Assembly (NCBI GenBank): GCA_900547955.1
Contig: URIR01000028.1
Span: 1 to 24,066, forward strand
Direction: 5' to 3'
Source: an uncultured Eubacteriales bacterium
GTDB lineage: Bacteria > Bacillota > Clostridia > Christensenellales > QALW01
Length of the DNA stretch: 24,066 nucleotides
The position numbers and the translations under genes were made by a program. This document shows positions 1 through 5,861 of the stretch, in pieces. The notes beneath the pieces are model-generated. The model did no database searches and had not been told where the DNA came from. It worked only from the letters and a program-made list of their open reading frames with translations. The stretch's first letter is position 1, and the number at the start of each line of letters is the position of its first letter.

Positions 1-29
1 GCGGCGCTTTGGCTGAGCCAAAGCGCCGC
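1..29 (-). terminator. Perfect GC-rich hairpin downstream of the ABC-F gene
   Basis: A 13-bp perfect inverted repeat (GCGGCGCTTTGGC, 3-nt loop, GCCAAAGCGCCGC) starts at the window edge, 55 nt beyond the stop of the minus-strand ABC-F gene. Any T-run for minus-strand termination would lie outside the window, so the terminator role is inferred from position and stem strength. Confidence 0.45.
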
Positions 30-83
30 GCCGCCCCCTGCGGCTATATTCTCTCTCAGGGCTTTAATTCTCAGACCGTCCTC

Positions 84-1574
84 TCATCCAATAATCAGCC
101 TTCTGGTAGCGATTTTATCCAGAAAGGCTCTGTCATGCTCAACAAAAAGCAGCGCCCCATTCATATCCGAGAGCATTTCCTCAATCTGTATGCGGGAAAA
201 GATATCAATATAATTGAGCGGCTCATCCCATACATAAAGATGCGCCCGCTCGCATATAGAACGCGCTAAAAGCACCTTCTTTTTCTGGCCGTCGCTGTAA
301 AATTGCATTTCCCTTTCAAAATGCTCTCTTTTAAAATCCAGCTTCCTGAGCAGCGTCTTAAAAAGGGCCGTATCCACGCCGCATTTGCGCGCATATTCAT
401 CCAGCTCGCCCCGCAAAAAGGATGCGTCCTGAGGAACATAGGATATTTTCAAGCCGGAGCCAATGGAAAAACGCCCGGTAAAATCGACGTCTCCACCGCA
501 GATTAATTTCAGCAGACTGCTCTTGCCGCTGCCGTTCCTGCCTTCCAAAGCCACCCGCTCTCCTCGTCCTATTTCAAAGGTTATTGGACCGCAAATCTGC
601 TTGTTATCATAAAACAGGCTTAAATCCACCCCTTCAACAAGCCTCGCAGCGTGATAAGCTAAGCCCTCCAGCCTCAGGCTGTCTGTTTTTTCAATATTCT
701 TAAGCAAGCCTCGCTTTTCTTCAACAGCCATCTCGGCGCGTCTCTCCATATTCTTTCTGGTCTGCTGAAGCTTGCGCGATTTTTCGCCTATATACGCCCG
801 GCCCCCTATGCTCTTTGTTTCCTTCCGAAGCTTTCCGCCGCCAATCTTAGAGCGCTCTGCCCTGTCCGCCCATTGCCCCGCCTGTTTTGAAGCCGCCTCC
901 AGGCGTCTTATATCCTTTTTAAGCCTTTGGTTCTCCGCCTGTTCAAAAGCGTCCTGCCTGCTCTTATTTTGATACCAGGAGGTAAAATTCCCGCTTTGCA
1001 CAGTCAATCCCGACCGTTCCAAACTTAATACATGATCCGTACAGCCGTCCAGAAACGCCCTGTCATGAGAGACCAGAATAAAGCCCTGCTTTGTCCTTAA
1101 ATAATCCGCCGCCCGTTCCCTGCCAAGCATATCCAGATGATTGGTCGGCTCATCTATAAGCAAAAAACCGTTAGGCTTTAAAAACATAGCCGCCAAAAGC
1201 GATTTTGCCTGCTCGCCTCCCGAAAGGCTGCAAAACTCCCGGTCAAGGCAGGAACCATCCATCCCCATCAGATTAAGCTCTCTTTCTAAAATCCAATCCT
1301 CCGTTTGTCCCGCTATGTCCTTAAGCACCTTACGAGTCTGTCTCCGCTTATCCTCAACCGCATATGGAAAATACTCAAACTGCACGTCCGCCCTTATCTG
1401 GCCTGTGTAATCATATTCCCCCATAAGCAGCTTGAGAAAAGTAGTCTTTCCCTTGCCATTCCGGCCTATAAAGCCCAGCCGCCAAGAAGTATCTATTTGA
1501 AAGGATACATTTTCAAATACATTTTCCGCGCTGTTATAGCCAAAGGTTAAATTCTTCACACTTATAACCGACAT
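84..1574 (-). CDS. Lsa-type ABC-F ribosomal protection protein
   Basis: A 496-aa soluble protein with two ABC domains and no membrane segments, as in the ABC-F class. Domain 1 has Walker A GRNGKGKTT (37-45), signature LSGGEQ (117-122), Walker B FLLIDEP (137-143) and H170. A charged, coiled-coil-like linker spans about 204-315. Domain 2 has Walker A GRNGSGKSS (345-353), the variant signature YSDGQ (426-430), Walker B WDEP (449-452) and H480. Length, N-terminal motif and the variant second signature match the Lsa/Vga group, which is known to dislodge lincosamides, streptogramin A and pleuromutilins from the ribosomal exit-tunnel region; that role here is inferred. Start chosen at 1574 because GGAGG (1584-1588) precedes it by 9 nt; an in-frame ATG at 1625 lies inside the attenuator hairpin. 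The leader suggests drug-induced expression. It could instead be a housekeeping ABC-F translation factor. Confidence 0.88.
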   Translation of the reverse strand: MSVISVKNLTFGYNSAENVFENVSFQIDTSWRLGFIGRNGKGKTTFLKLLMGEYDYTGQIRADVQFEYFPYAVEDKRRQTRKVLKDIAGQTEDWILERELNLMGMDGSCLDREFCSLSGGEQAKSLLAAMFLKPNGFLLIDEPTNHLDMLGRERAADYLRTKQGFILVSHDRAFLDGCTDHVLSLERSGLTVQSGNFTSWYQNKSRQDAFEQAENQRLKKDIRRLEAASKQAGQWADRAERSKIGGGKLRKETKSIGGRAYIGEKSRKLQQTRKNMERRAEMAVEEKRGLLKNIEKTDSLRLEGLAYHAARLVEGVDLSLFYDNKQICGPITFEIGRGERVALEGRNGSGKSSLLKLICGGDVDFTGRFSIGSGLKISYVPQDASFLRGELDEYARKCGVDTALFKTLLRKLDFKREHFEREMQFYSDGQKKKVLLARSICERAHLYVWDEPLNYIDIFSRIQIEEMLSDMNGALLFVEHDRAFLDKIATRRLIIG

Positions 1575-1588
1575 AAATGCCCACCTCC

Positions 1589-1634
1589 AAAAAAAATTCC
1601 GTTTCCACAGACAAAATAGCTGCAAAAACGGAAT
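1589..1634 (-). terminator. Intrinsic attenuator in the ABC-F leader
   Basis: On the minus strand ATTCCGTTT (1634-1626) pairs perfectly with AAACGGAAT (1604-1596). Six further pairs, three of them G-U, extend the stem to 15 bp with a 9-nt loop. Eight T residues (1596-1589) follow and touch the GGAGG ribosome binding site. A full intrinsic terminator just ahead of a start codon is the mark of transcription attenuation. Confidence 0.8.
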
Positions 1635-1687
1635 AAACAGACATCTTTATGCCGTAACAAAGCCTGAAAAAAAGAATAAGAACAAGC

Positions 1688-1758
1688 AATTCCGAATTAA
1701 GCAGCAAACAAGGCGCAAAGCCTGCAATGCCTGCGGCTTATAAAACTAATTCGCAATT
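1688..1758 (-). promoter_or_regulatory. Upstream leader hairpin, competing with the attenuator
   Basis: AATTGCGAATTA (1758-1747) pairs with TAATTCGGAATT (1699-1688): 12 bp with one mismatch. An inner hairpin AAGCC/GGCTT lies between the arms. The second arm holds CGGAAT (1694-1689), the same hexamer as the distal arm of the attenuator (1601-1596). It could therefore pair with the proximal attenuator arm ATTCCG (1634-1629) instead. The first arm overlaps the stop codon of the MRIK upstream ORF, so a stalled ribosome would mask it. The pairing is seen; the switch is inferred. Confidence 0.6.
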
Positions 1759-1771
1759 ACTTAATTCTCAT
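1757..1771 (-). CDS. MRIK leader peptide (upstream ORF) of the ABC-F gene
   Basis: ATG AGA ATT AAG TAA, preceded after 7 nt by AGGGG within the good ribosome binding site AGGGGTGA. It begins about 55 nt after the predicted transcription start and its stop codon merges with the first arm of the leader hairpin. Very short upstream ORFs that stall under drug are known for inducible ABC-F and erm genes. No conserved match can be claimed for this peptide. Confidence 0.5.
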   Translation of the reverse strand: MRIK

Positions 1772-1831
1772 TCTTTCACCCCTGACTGCATTTTTTAATT
1801 GACTGGCACTATCCTGCCGTACGTCGTTATA

Positions 1832-1860
1832 AGTATAATATATTTTTGCTTAAACCGCAA
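1832..1860 (-). promoter_or_regulatory. Promoter of the ABC-F leader
   Basis: Minus strand: -35 TTGCGG (1860-1855), 17-nt spacer, -10 TATACT (1837-1832). It starts a few bases after the stop of the 51-aa gene, so the ABC-F gene probably has its own transcript with a leader of about 250 nt. Confidence 0.55.
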
Positions 1861-1863
1861 CTG

Positions 1864-2019
1864 CTAATTATTAAAAGTCTCGTATATGACCATTAATCTC
1901 TCCATATCCCTCAAATTTTTCAATAGCCCCTTAAGCCGTCTCCTGTACAGTCTTTTGCCCAATCCAAATAACCGCTCTTTTCCATTTCTATTGTGCATAC
2001 ACACTTTCTCTGCCCTCAT
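1864..2019 (-). CDS. Small basic 51-aa protein of unknown function
   Basis: An ORF of 51 codons beginning MRAEKVCMHNRNGKE and ending MVIYETFNN. It has a clear GGAGGG ribosome binding site 4 nt before ATG and a consensus promoter just upstream. The centre (about residues 14-43) is rich in Arg/Lys and Leu and looks like a basic amphipathic helix, so nucleic-acid or ribosome binding is possible. I do not recognise the family; it has neither the Spo0E motif nor a helix-turn-helix I can see. It lies just upstream of the ABC-F leader on the same strand, with no evident terminator between, so read-through into the ABC-F leader is possible. It could be a regulator of the ABC-F gene, an orphan small protein, or a gene tail. 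Confidence 0.55.
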   Translation of the reverse strand: MRAEKVCMHNRNGKERLFGLGKRLYRRRLKGLLKNLRDMERLMVIYETFNN

Positions 2020-2045
2020 ATAACCCTCCATATGTTACCTATTTT

Positions 2046-2106
2046 TTAACATTATATACTAATAATGTTAATAAGGCAAGCGCTTTCGTTATTATTTATT
2101 AACATT
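2046..2106. promoter_or_regulatory. Three TTAACATT operator-like sites
   Basis: TTAACATTAT (2046-2055) and ATAATGTTAA (2062-2071) form a perfect 10-bp inverted repeat with a 6-nt spacer over the -10 of the 51-aa gene. A third copy, in TTATTAACATT (2096-2106), forms a perfect 11-bp inverted repeat with AATGTTAATAA (2064-2074) and lies just upstream of the -35. Repeated symmetric sites flanking a promoter are typical of repressor binding; the regulator is unknown. Confidence 0.55.
2051..2079 (-). promoter_or_regulatory. Promoter of the 51-aa gene
   Basis: Minus strand: -35 TTGCCT (2079-2074), 17-nt spacer, perfect -10 TATAAT (2056-2051). The predicted start of transcription is about 25 nt before the ATG at 2019. 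Confidence 0.65.
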
Positions 2107-2240
2107 TTATTCCATTATATGCCTGCACGCTTATCCTCCCGACTATTTAACCCTTGCTCCGTATAAACCTACGTTCAGCCAGATAATACGCCCTGCCTCA
2201 AGCAAGTTATGCATCAAATTATTCAGTTTGCAAAAACCGC

Positions 2241-2269
2241 TTGCACTTCACAGAAAGCTATGCTATAAT
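2241..2269 (+). promoter_or_regulatory. rplS promoter
   Basis: -35 TTGCAC (2241-2246), 17-nt spacer, perfect -10 TATAAT (2264-2269). Transcription should start near 2276, giving a leader of about 68 nt. Confidence 0.8.
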
Positions 2270-2276
2270 CATTTAG

Positions 2277-2344
2277 CATTAGTACGGACGTTCCTCTTAA
2301 AGGCATGCCTTTAACGAACTTCTATGAGGGAAGGAGAGAAACAA
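2277..2344 (+). promoter_or_regulatory. Probable L19 autoregulatory leader
   Basis: The rplS leader contains a perfect palindrome TTAAAGGCATGCCTTTAA (2298-2315) enclosed by GTTC/GAAC, and a CCTC that could pair with the later GAGG next to the ribosome binding site. The placement fits the L19 leader RNA class of Firmicutes, where the protein represses its own mRNA. The assignment rests on context and recalled consensus; a covariance-model search would settle it. Confidence 0.6.
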
Positions 2345-2689
2345 ATGAACGTTATTCAAGCCATTGAAGCCGAACAGCAGCGCAAAGATATTCCCGATTT
2401 TCGCGTTGGAGATACTGTAAAAGTATGGGTTAAGGTTATTGAAGGAAACCGCGAAAGATTACAGGCCTTTGAAGGAACTGTTATCGCCCGCCGGAACGGC
2501 AGTTCCCGTGAAACCTTCACGGTTCGCCGCGTTTCCTACGGCGTGGGTGTGGAACGCACGTTCCCTATACATTCGCCGAAAATTGACCGTATTGAAATTA
2601 CCCGCCGCGGCCGCGTGCGCAGAGCTAAGCTCTACTATCTGCGCGACAGAATTGGTAAAGCCGCTAAGGTCAAGGAAGCAATTCAATAA
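2345..2689 (+). CDS. rplS: 50S ribosomal protein L19
   Basis: A 114-aa protein with the hallmarks of L19: N-terminal helix MNVIQAIEAEQ, then VGDTVKVWVKVIEG (21-34), RLQAFEGTVIARR (38-50), GVGVERTFPIHSPKID (66-81) and RRGRVRRAKLYYLR (87-100). L19 sits at the 30S-50S interface in the large subunit. The start at 2345 follows GGAAGGAGAG; an in-frame ATG at 2324 lies in the leader. It is usually the last gene of the rpsP-rimM-trmD cluster. Here it stands alone with its own promoter, leader and terminator, which fits autogenous control. Confidence 0.97.
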   Translation: MNVIQAIEAEQQRKDIPDFRVGDTVKVWVKVIEGNRERLQAFEGTVIARRNGSSRETFTVRRVSYGVGVERTFPIHSPKIDRIEITRRGRVRRAKLYYLRDRIGKAAKVKEAIQ

Positions 2690-2702
2690 TTTCTGCTGTC
2701 AT

Positions 2703-2742
2703 AAAAGCGCGCCCTGCGTTTTATACTCTAGGGCGCGCTTTT
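2703..2742 (+). terminator. rplS terminator
   Basis: A perfect 13-bp stem AAAAGCGCGCCCT / AGGGCGCGCTTTT with a 14-nt loop. It begins 13 nt after the rplS stop codon. Confidence 0.9.
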
Positions 2743-2812
2743 AATTATTACTTCCCTATTATCCTCAATCTCTCTTCCCGCTTTAATTATAAATCCAAAT
2801 CAATTCCTCCTG

Positions 2813-2841
2813 TTGACTTAATTCATCTATTGAAATATAAT
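2813..2841 (+). promoter_or_regulatory. tRNA-Leu promoter
   Basis: -35 TTGACT (2813-2818), 17-nt spacer, perfect -10 TATAAT (2836-2841), ending 13 nt before the mature tRNA. Confidence 0.85.
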
Positions 2842-2854
2842 ATCATTATTATAT

Positions 2855-2939
2855 GCGGATGTGGTGAAATTGGCATACACGATGGATTTAGGTTCCATTG
2901 CCCCAGGGCGTGCAGGTTCAAGTCCTGTCATCCGCACCA
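2855..2939 (+). tRNA. tRNA-Leu (anticodon UAG)
   Basis: The acceptor stem GCGGATG / CATCCGC is followed by discriminator A and an encoded CCA (2937-2939). The anticodon arm is ATGGA-TTTAGGT-TCCAT, placing TAG as the anticodon. The T arm carries GGTTCAAGTCC, and the long variable arm and 85-nt length are those of a class II leucine tRNA. It has its own promoter. Its 3' end borders the element remnant, a common integration target, but I found no second copy of the tRNA end downstream. Confidence 0.97.
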
Positions 2940-2944
2940 TCAAA

Positions 2945-2997
2945 GGGCTACAAAAAAGATGTAGCCCCCGAAACCCCCGATTTTATCGGGGGTTTCG
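2945..2997 (+). terminator. Two hairpins after tRNA-Leu
   Basis: GGGCTACA / TGTAGCCC (2945-2967, 8 bp) is followed by a perfect 12-bp stem CGAAACCCCCGA / TCGGGGGTTTCG (2969-2997). Neither has a proper T-run, so termination is likely but not proven. The second stem may also mark the edge of the inserted element. Confidence 0.5.
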
Positions 2998-3103
2998 CCG
3001 TTTCTACGGCAGAAAAAACAGCAAGCGATTTTGTAGATGTGAAAAAGATACTTTTCCCTTTCTGAAATGAGTTGAACTCTCACACAACCGAATATCCGCA
3101 GTC

Positions 3104-3139
3104 AAGCGCATGGATCAATCAAGTCCATGCGCTTTTTTT
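3104..3139 (+). terminator. Intrinsic terminator upstream of the ART-like gene
   Basis: An 11-bp stem AAGCGCATGGA / TCCATGCGCTT with a 9-nt loop and seven T residues, 25 nt before the next start codon. It may end an upstream transcript, or act as an attenuator for the element genes. Confidence 0.75.
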
Positions 3140-3163
3140 ATTTCCGCTGAAAGGAGGAAAACG

Positions 3164-3904
3164 ATGCGAAAGCAAACCGACTTAGCCAAGGTCAAGCAAA
3201 CAGCCCTTGCTCTGCTCTCCACAGAGATCAATGAAACTCCGTACTCACCGATGATCGTCAAGCACCCCTTCACCGACACCGGAGTAAGTGCTATCCCCGA
3301 TGGCAAAGGTGGCGTGGAAATGATCGATCTCACAGAAGATGATGCACAGCTCAGGTGGCGACAGGCTATGGCACGGCAGATCGATAAGGCAGATAGTGCC
3401 TACGCAATATATATGATGGTCACCAAGCCCTACGCGCTGACCTTTCTGAAATTCACAATGCCCCATCTCTCAAGAGAAGATATGTCTCAAATCCTCGCCA
3501 GTGCATGGACGAGATCTGAAGCACCGCACCAGGACGTAAACGTTACCGTCAACCAGCTCCTACGGATGTTCAAGCAAGCCGATCCCACTTGCCTCATGGA
3601 GCAAGACGAATATATCCAGTTCAAGACATTGGACGACACGGTGACTGTCTACCGAGGGGTAACCCCTCACAATGCTAAAAGTGTGAAAGCGTTATCCTGG
3701 TCACTGAATCAGGAAACAGCCGAATGGTTTGCCCACCGCTTCGGCGAGAACGGAACGGTCTACGAAGCACAGATCGACAAAAAGCATATATACGCATATT
3801 TCGGTGGAAGGAACGAATCCGAAGTGATCGTCGATCCTTCCTATCTGACAAACATTACGGAGGTACAGGATCTGTCCTCCGATTTTTTATTATCACAAGA
3901 ATAA
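3164..3904 (+). CDS. ADP-ribosyltransferase-like protein of the element
   Basis: 246 aa, no signal peptide or membrane segment. The N-terminal 150 residues are of a type I do not recognise. The C-terminal part (about 155-226) carries the three-part pattern of R-S-E ADP-ribosyltransferases: VYRG with R164, then LSWS with S178-x-S180, then NESEVIV with the ExE pair E218/E220. Spacing and beta-strand context (TVTVYRG, EVIVD) fit that fold, whose members transfer ADP-ribose from NAD+ to proteins, often on Arg. Start 3164 follows AAAGGAGG. It is probably co-transcribed with the next gene, 13 nt away. Targets are unknown; host modification or element defence are options. If the motif match is accidental, it is a hypothetical element protein. 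Confidence 0.55.
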   Translation: MRKQTDLAKVKQTALALLSTEINETPYSPMIVKHPFTDTGVSAIPDGKGGVEMIDLTEDDAQLRWRQAMARQIDKADSAYAIYMMVTKPYALTFLKFTMPHLSREDMSQILASAWTRSEAPHQDVNVTVNQLLRMFKQADPTCLMEQDEYIQFKTLDDTVTVYRGVTPHNAKSVKALSWSLNQETAEWFAHRFGENGTVYEAQIDKKHIYAYFGGRNESEVIVDPSYLTNITEVQDLSSDFLLSQE

Positions 3905-3917
3905 CGGAGGTAACGAA

Positions 3918-4574
3918 ATGACCATATACCAAGAAGAAATGCAGCGCAAGGCACAGCACTACGGATGCATCACCAGTTATGACGAAGCAGACCAGCTCCT
4001 GCTCATCTCGCACAAAGGAGTCCATCTGACCGCAATCAACCCCGAAGGATTTATGTTCTACAACAGCAAGGATCTCACCGATCCCGAATCCCGTGAGGTA
4101 TTCTCCCACCTTACGGACGATGCTGAAACCGTTCGAGAGTATGTCGGCCTCTACGAGTCAGCCCCACAGATGAAACCGAAGGACGTGCAGAACTACCGTA
4201 AGTTATCCGAGTACGGCGACGTAGTGTTCGCCGGAATGTACAGTCAAAAGCACGGCTTTATGTTCTGTAGCTGGCGGCAGTCAGACGGCGGCAGATATCT
4301 TGCACACGGCGACTACTCACCCGACTACCTCTCATCCAAGGAGAACTTCGCCGTCCGTGCCGGACTCGTCGATGACAATAAGCTGTTCACCAAAGAAGAA
4401 GCCGAGGAACTGTTCAAGTGTGCAGCCTTCGCAAGAGATAACTGCGAGTCGCTGACTTACGAACAGGATCGAGGTCTCATGGAGCTGATGGAGAAGCTCC
4501 AAACGGCGTATCCGCACCTAAAGGATAATCCGCCCACCTTCGATGACGGCGAAAACCCAATATTAAATATGTAA
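3918..4574 (+). CDS. Hypothetical protein of the element
   Basis: 218 aa, beginning MTIYQEEMQRKAQHYG, with GGAGG 7 nt before the start. I do not recognise the family. It is soluble and acidic, with many aromatic residues in the middle (EYGDVVFAGMYSQKHGFMF, about 98-116) and an acidic helical stretch near 155-195. The short gap to the ADP-ribosyltransferase-like gene and the terminator right after it make these two genes one transcription unit, so a partner or control role is possible. Nothing in the sequence shows which. Confidence 0.75.
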   Translation: MTIYQEEMQRKAQHYGCITSYDEADQLLLISHKGVHLTAINPEGFMFYNSKDLTDPESREVFSHLTDDAETVREYVGLYESAPQMKPKDVQNYRKLSEYGDVVFAGMYSQKHGFMFCSWRQSDGGRYLAHGDYSPDYLSSKENFAVRAGLVDDNKLFTKEEAEELFKCAAFARDNCESLTYEQDRGLMELMEKLQTAYPHLKDNPPTFDDGENPILNM

Positions 4575-4583
4575 GAAACATAT

Positions 4584-4624
4584 AGCCCACGGTTTTGAAC
4601 CCCAAACAAAACCGTGGGCTTTTT
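4584..4624 (+). terminator. Terminator of the two-gene element operon
   Basis: A perfect 14-bp stem AGCCCACGGTTTTG / CAAAACCGTGGGCT with a 9-nt loop, then TTTT. It lies 9 nt after the stop codon. Confidence 0.9.
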
Positions 4625-4653
4625 CTATTTACAGAGAAAGGAGTCCCACACGG

Positions 4654-4818
4654 ATGTATTTCAGCGACAACCCCTCCGACCGATATTACGAGCGAATGAT
4701 GGTCGGCATTCCTACCGCCGATGCACATGGACGGCAGGCGGCAAAAAGAAAATTGTATGGCGATGCATCAACCGCATTGAACACGCCAAGAAATACTGTC
4801 ATAACTCACCCTCCGTAG
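4654..4818 (+). pseudogene. Truncated element gene, start only (MYFSDNPSDRYYERMM...)
   Basis: AAAGGAG precedes an ATG at 4654. The first 16-18 codons (MYFSDNPSDRYYERMM) look like the start of a small accessory protein seen in clostridial conjugative elements. From about codon 19 the frame runs into recombinase DNA read out of frame and stops at 4818. The real gene has lost everything after the junction. The family match is a recollection, not a search result. Confidence 0.5.
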
Positions 4819-5306
4819 AGGAAAGCATACTGCAACGGGCAGTGATGGCGGCGATCATGGAAACCGCCAACCAAAATGCAGAGGTGCTGCGGACACTAAA
4901 GACGCATATCGGCATGGGCTTGGCGGGAGAAAAGAGCGAGGATAACAGCATCGACCTACAGATACGGATCGCCGAAATCGACGCAGAATTCAAAAAAATG
5001 CTCGACCGAGTGTCCACCGACACCATCGAAGCCTTTGACGAGAAAACTGCAACTCGGCTCATGAACGAAAAAAGCCGCCTGCAACAGCAGCTCGACAACA
5101 TAGCCGACGCTGAGCAACGGCGAGAAAACGCAAAATCCCGACTCGATGATATCTATACAATACTGGACGGCATAAAAAACCGTCCGATGGAATACGATAA
5201 CCAAATCGTCCGTCAACTGCTCGAATGCATAGTGGTTGACTCAAAAGAACAGGTCACCGTAATATTCAAAGGCGGTCTCAAATCGGTGCAGCCGCTGACC
5301 AAATGA
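4710..5306 (+). pseudogene. C-terminal fragment of a large serine recombinase
   Basis: The frame from YRRCTWTAGGKKK to the stop at 5306 matches the end of TnpX-type large serine recombinases. It keeps the second half of the zinc ribbon (VWRC, then KKYC and NSPSVEE), a long coiled coil (about LQIRIAEID to LDDIYTILDG), and a terminal beta segment ending VTVIFKGG. The catalytic N-terminal domain with its serine, the recombinase core and the first CxxC of the ribbon are gone, so it cannot recombine DNA. The fragment has no start of its own; the open frame extends back to 4614, but the part before 4710 is unrelated DNA. Confidence 0.85.
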
Positions 5307-5445
5307 CAGCGGCTCACCTCCGCCCTTAACCTTGAAAGTTCAAGATTTTTTGTAAGGGTACAAATACCAACCTAAAAAGGCGAAAAAATCTTTTTTATAG
5401 TCCTCTCACATATTAAGACGTCACTTTTGATAAAAAAGTGGCGAA

Positions 5446-5482
5446 GAGAAAATCCCTGTTTAGAGGGGTTTTCTCCTTTTTT
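5446..5482 (+). terminator. Terminator after the recombinase fragment
   Basis: GAGAAAATCCC pairs with GGGGTTTTCTC across a short loop and is followed by CTTTTTT. It probably ended the recombinase transcript. Confidence 0.7.
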
Positions 5483-5566
5483 ATGCCCGTTTTCCGGCGC
5501 TGGAAGCGCATTTGAGGCGGTTCCCGTATATAGCTTTACTCCTTGTCTCTACACGGAATACTCCAA

Positions 5567-5652
5567 TTTGCACCCGATGCACCCGCGCCGGTGAAAGTTT
5601 GCGATTTGCACCCATCCCGCTTATGCCTTATCTTTTTTCCCGTTTTGCACCC
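5567..5652. repeat. Three TTTGCACCC repeats at 38-39 bp spacing
   Basis: TTTGCACCC occurs at 5567-5575, 5605-5613 and 5644-5652, plus a partial GCACCC at 5579-5584. The rest of 5307-5793 holds no convincing gene. The repeats lie between the element tail and the immunity gene. Confidence 0.6.
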
Positions 5653-5793
5653 TGCCAAAAAACGAATCCAAAGCCAATAATGCTCACCTCTTAAAGATAG
5701 AAAAAGCCCACGGATTTCTCCGTAAGTCTACATCTAAATGACCGTCCGTCCCGTATATCCATAAGGTAGGAAATCCGCCCGGAAAGCTCCCTA

Positions 5794-5822
5794 TTTCCAC
5801 GCTTTCGGAATTGTGGTAGAAT
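5794..5822 (+). promoter_or_regulatory. Promoter of the Imm-5-like gene
   Basis: -35 TTTCCA (5794-5799), 17-nt spacer, extended -10 TGGTAGAAT (5814-5822). The start codon follows 39 nt later. Confidence 0.5.
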
Positions 5823-5861
5823 GATACACAGACTAGTGGATTTGAAGTTGTGGAGGCAAAA

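Larger units (their letters stand above)
2940..5482. mobile_element. Remnant of an integrative element next to tRNA-Leu
   Basis: Between tRNA-Leu and the terminator at 5482 lie two ordinary-looking accessory genes, the start of a third, and the tail of a large serine recombinase. Such recombinase genes usually end close to one element terminus, so the stretch reads as both ends of an integrative element with its middle deleted at about 4710. Codon use here (many C-ending codons, CTC/ATC) differs from the flanks. The boundaries are approximate: the only shared short sequence I see near both ends is CTCTCACA (3077-3084 and 5403-5410), which may be chance. Confidence 0.6.

Noticed and set aside
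31..45. Short GCCGC/GCGGC hairpin after the first terminator-like stem.
   Set aside because: Five base pairs in GC-rich DNA; expected by chance.
1539..1646. A second frame through the attenuator (ATG at 1644, MSVYSVFAAILS...) overlapping the ABC-F start.
   Set aside because: No ribosome binding site, and it runs through the terminator stem; the MRIK ORF is a better leader peptide.
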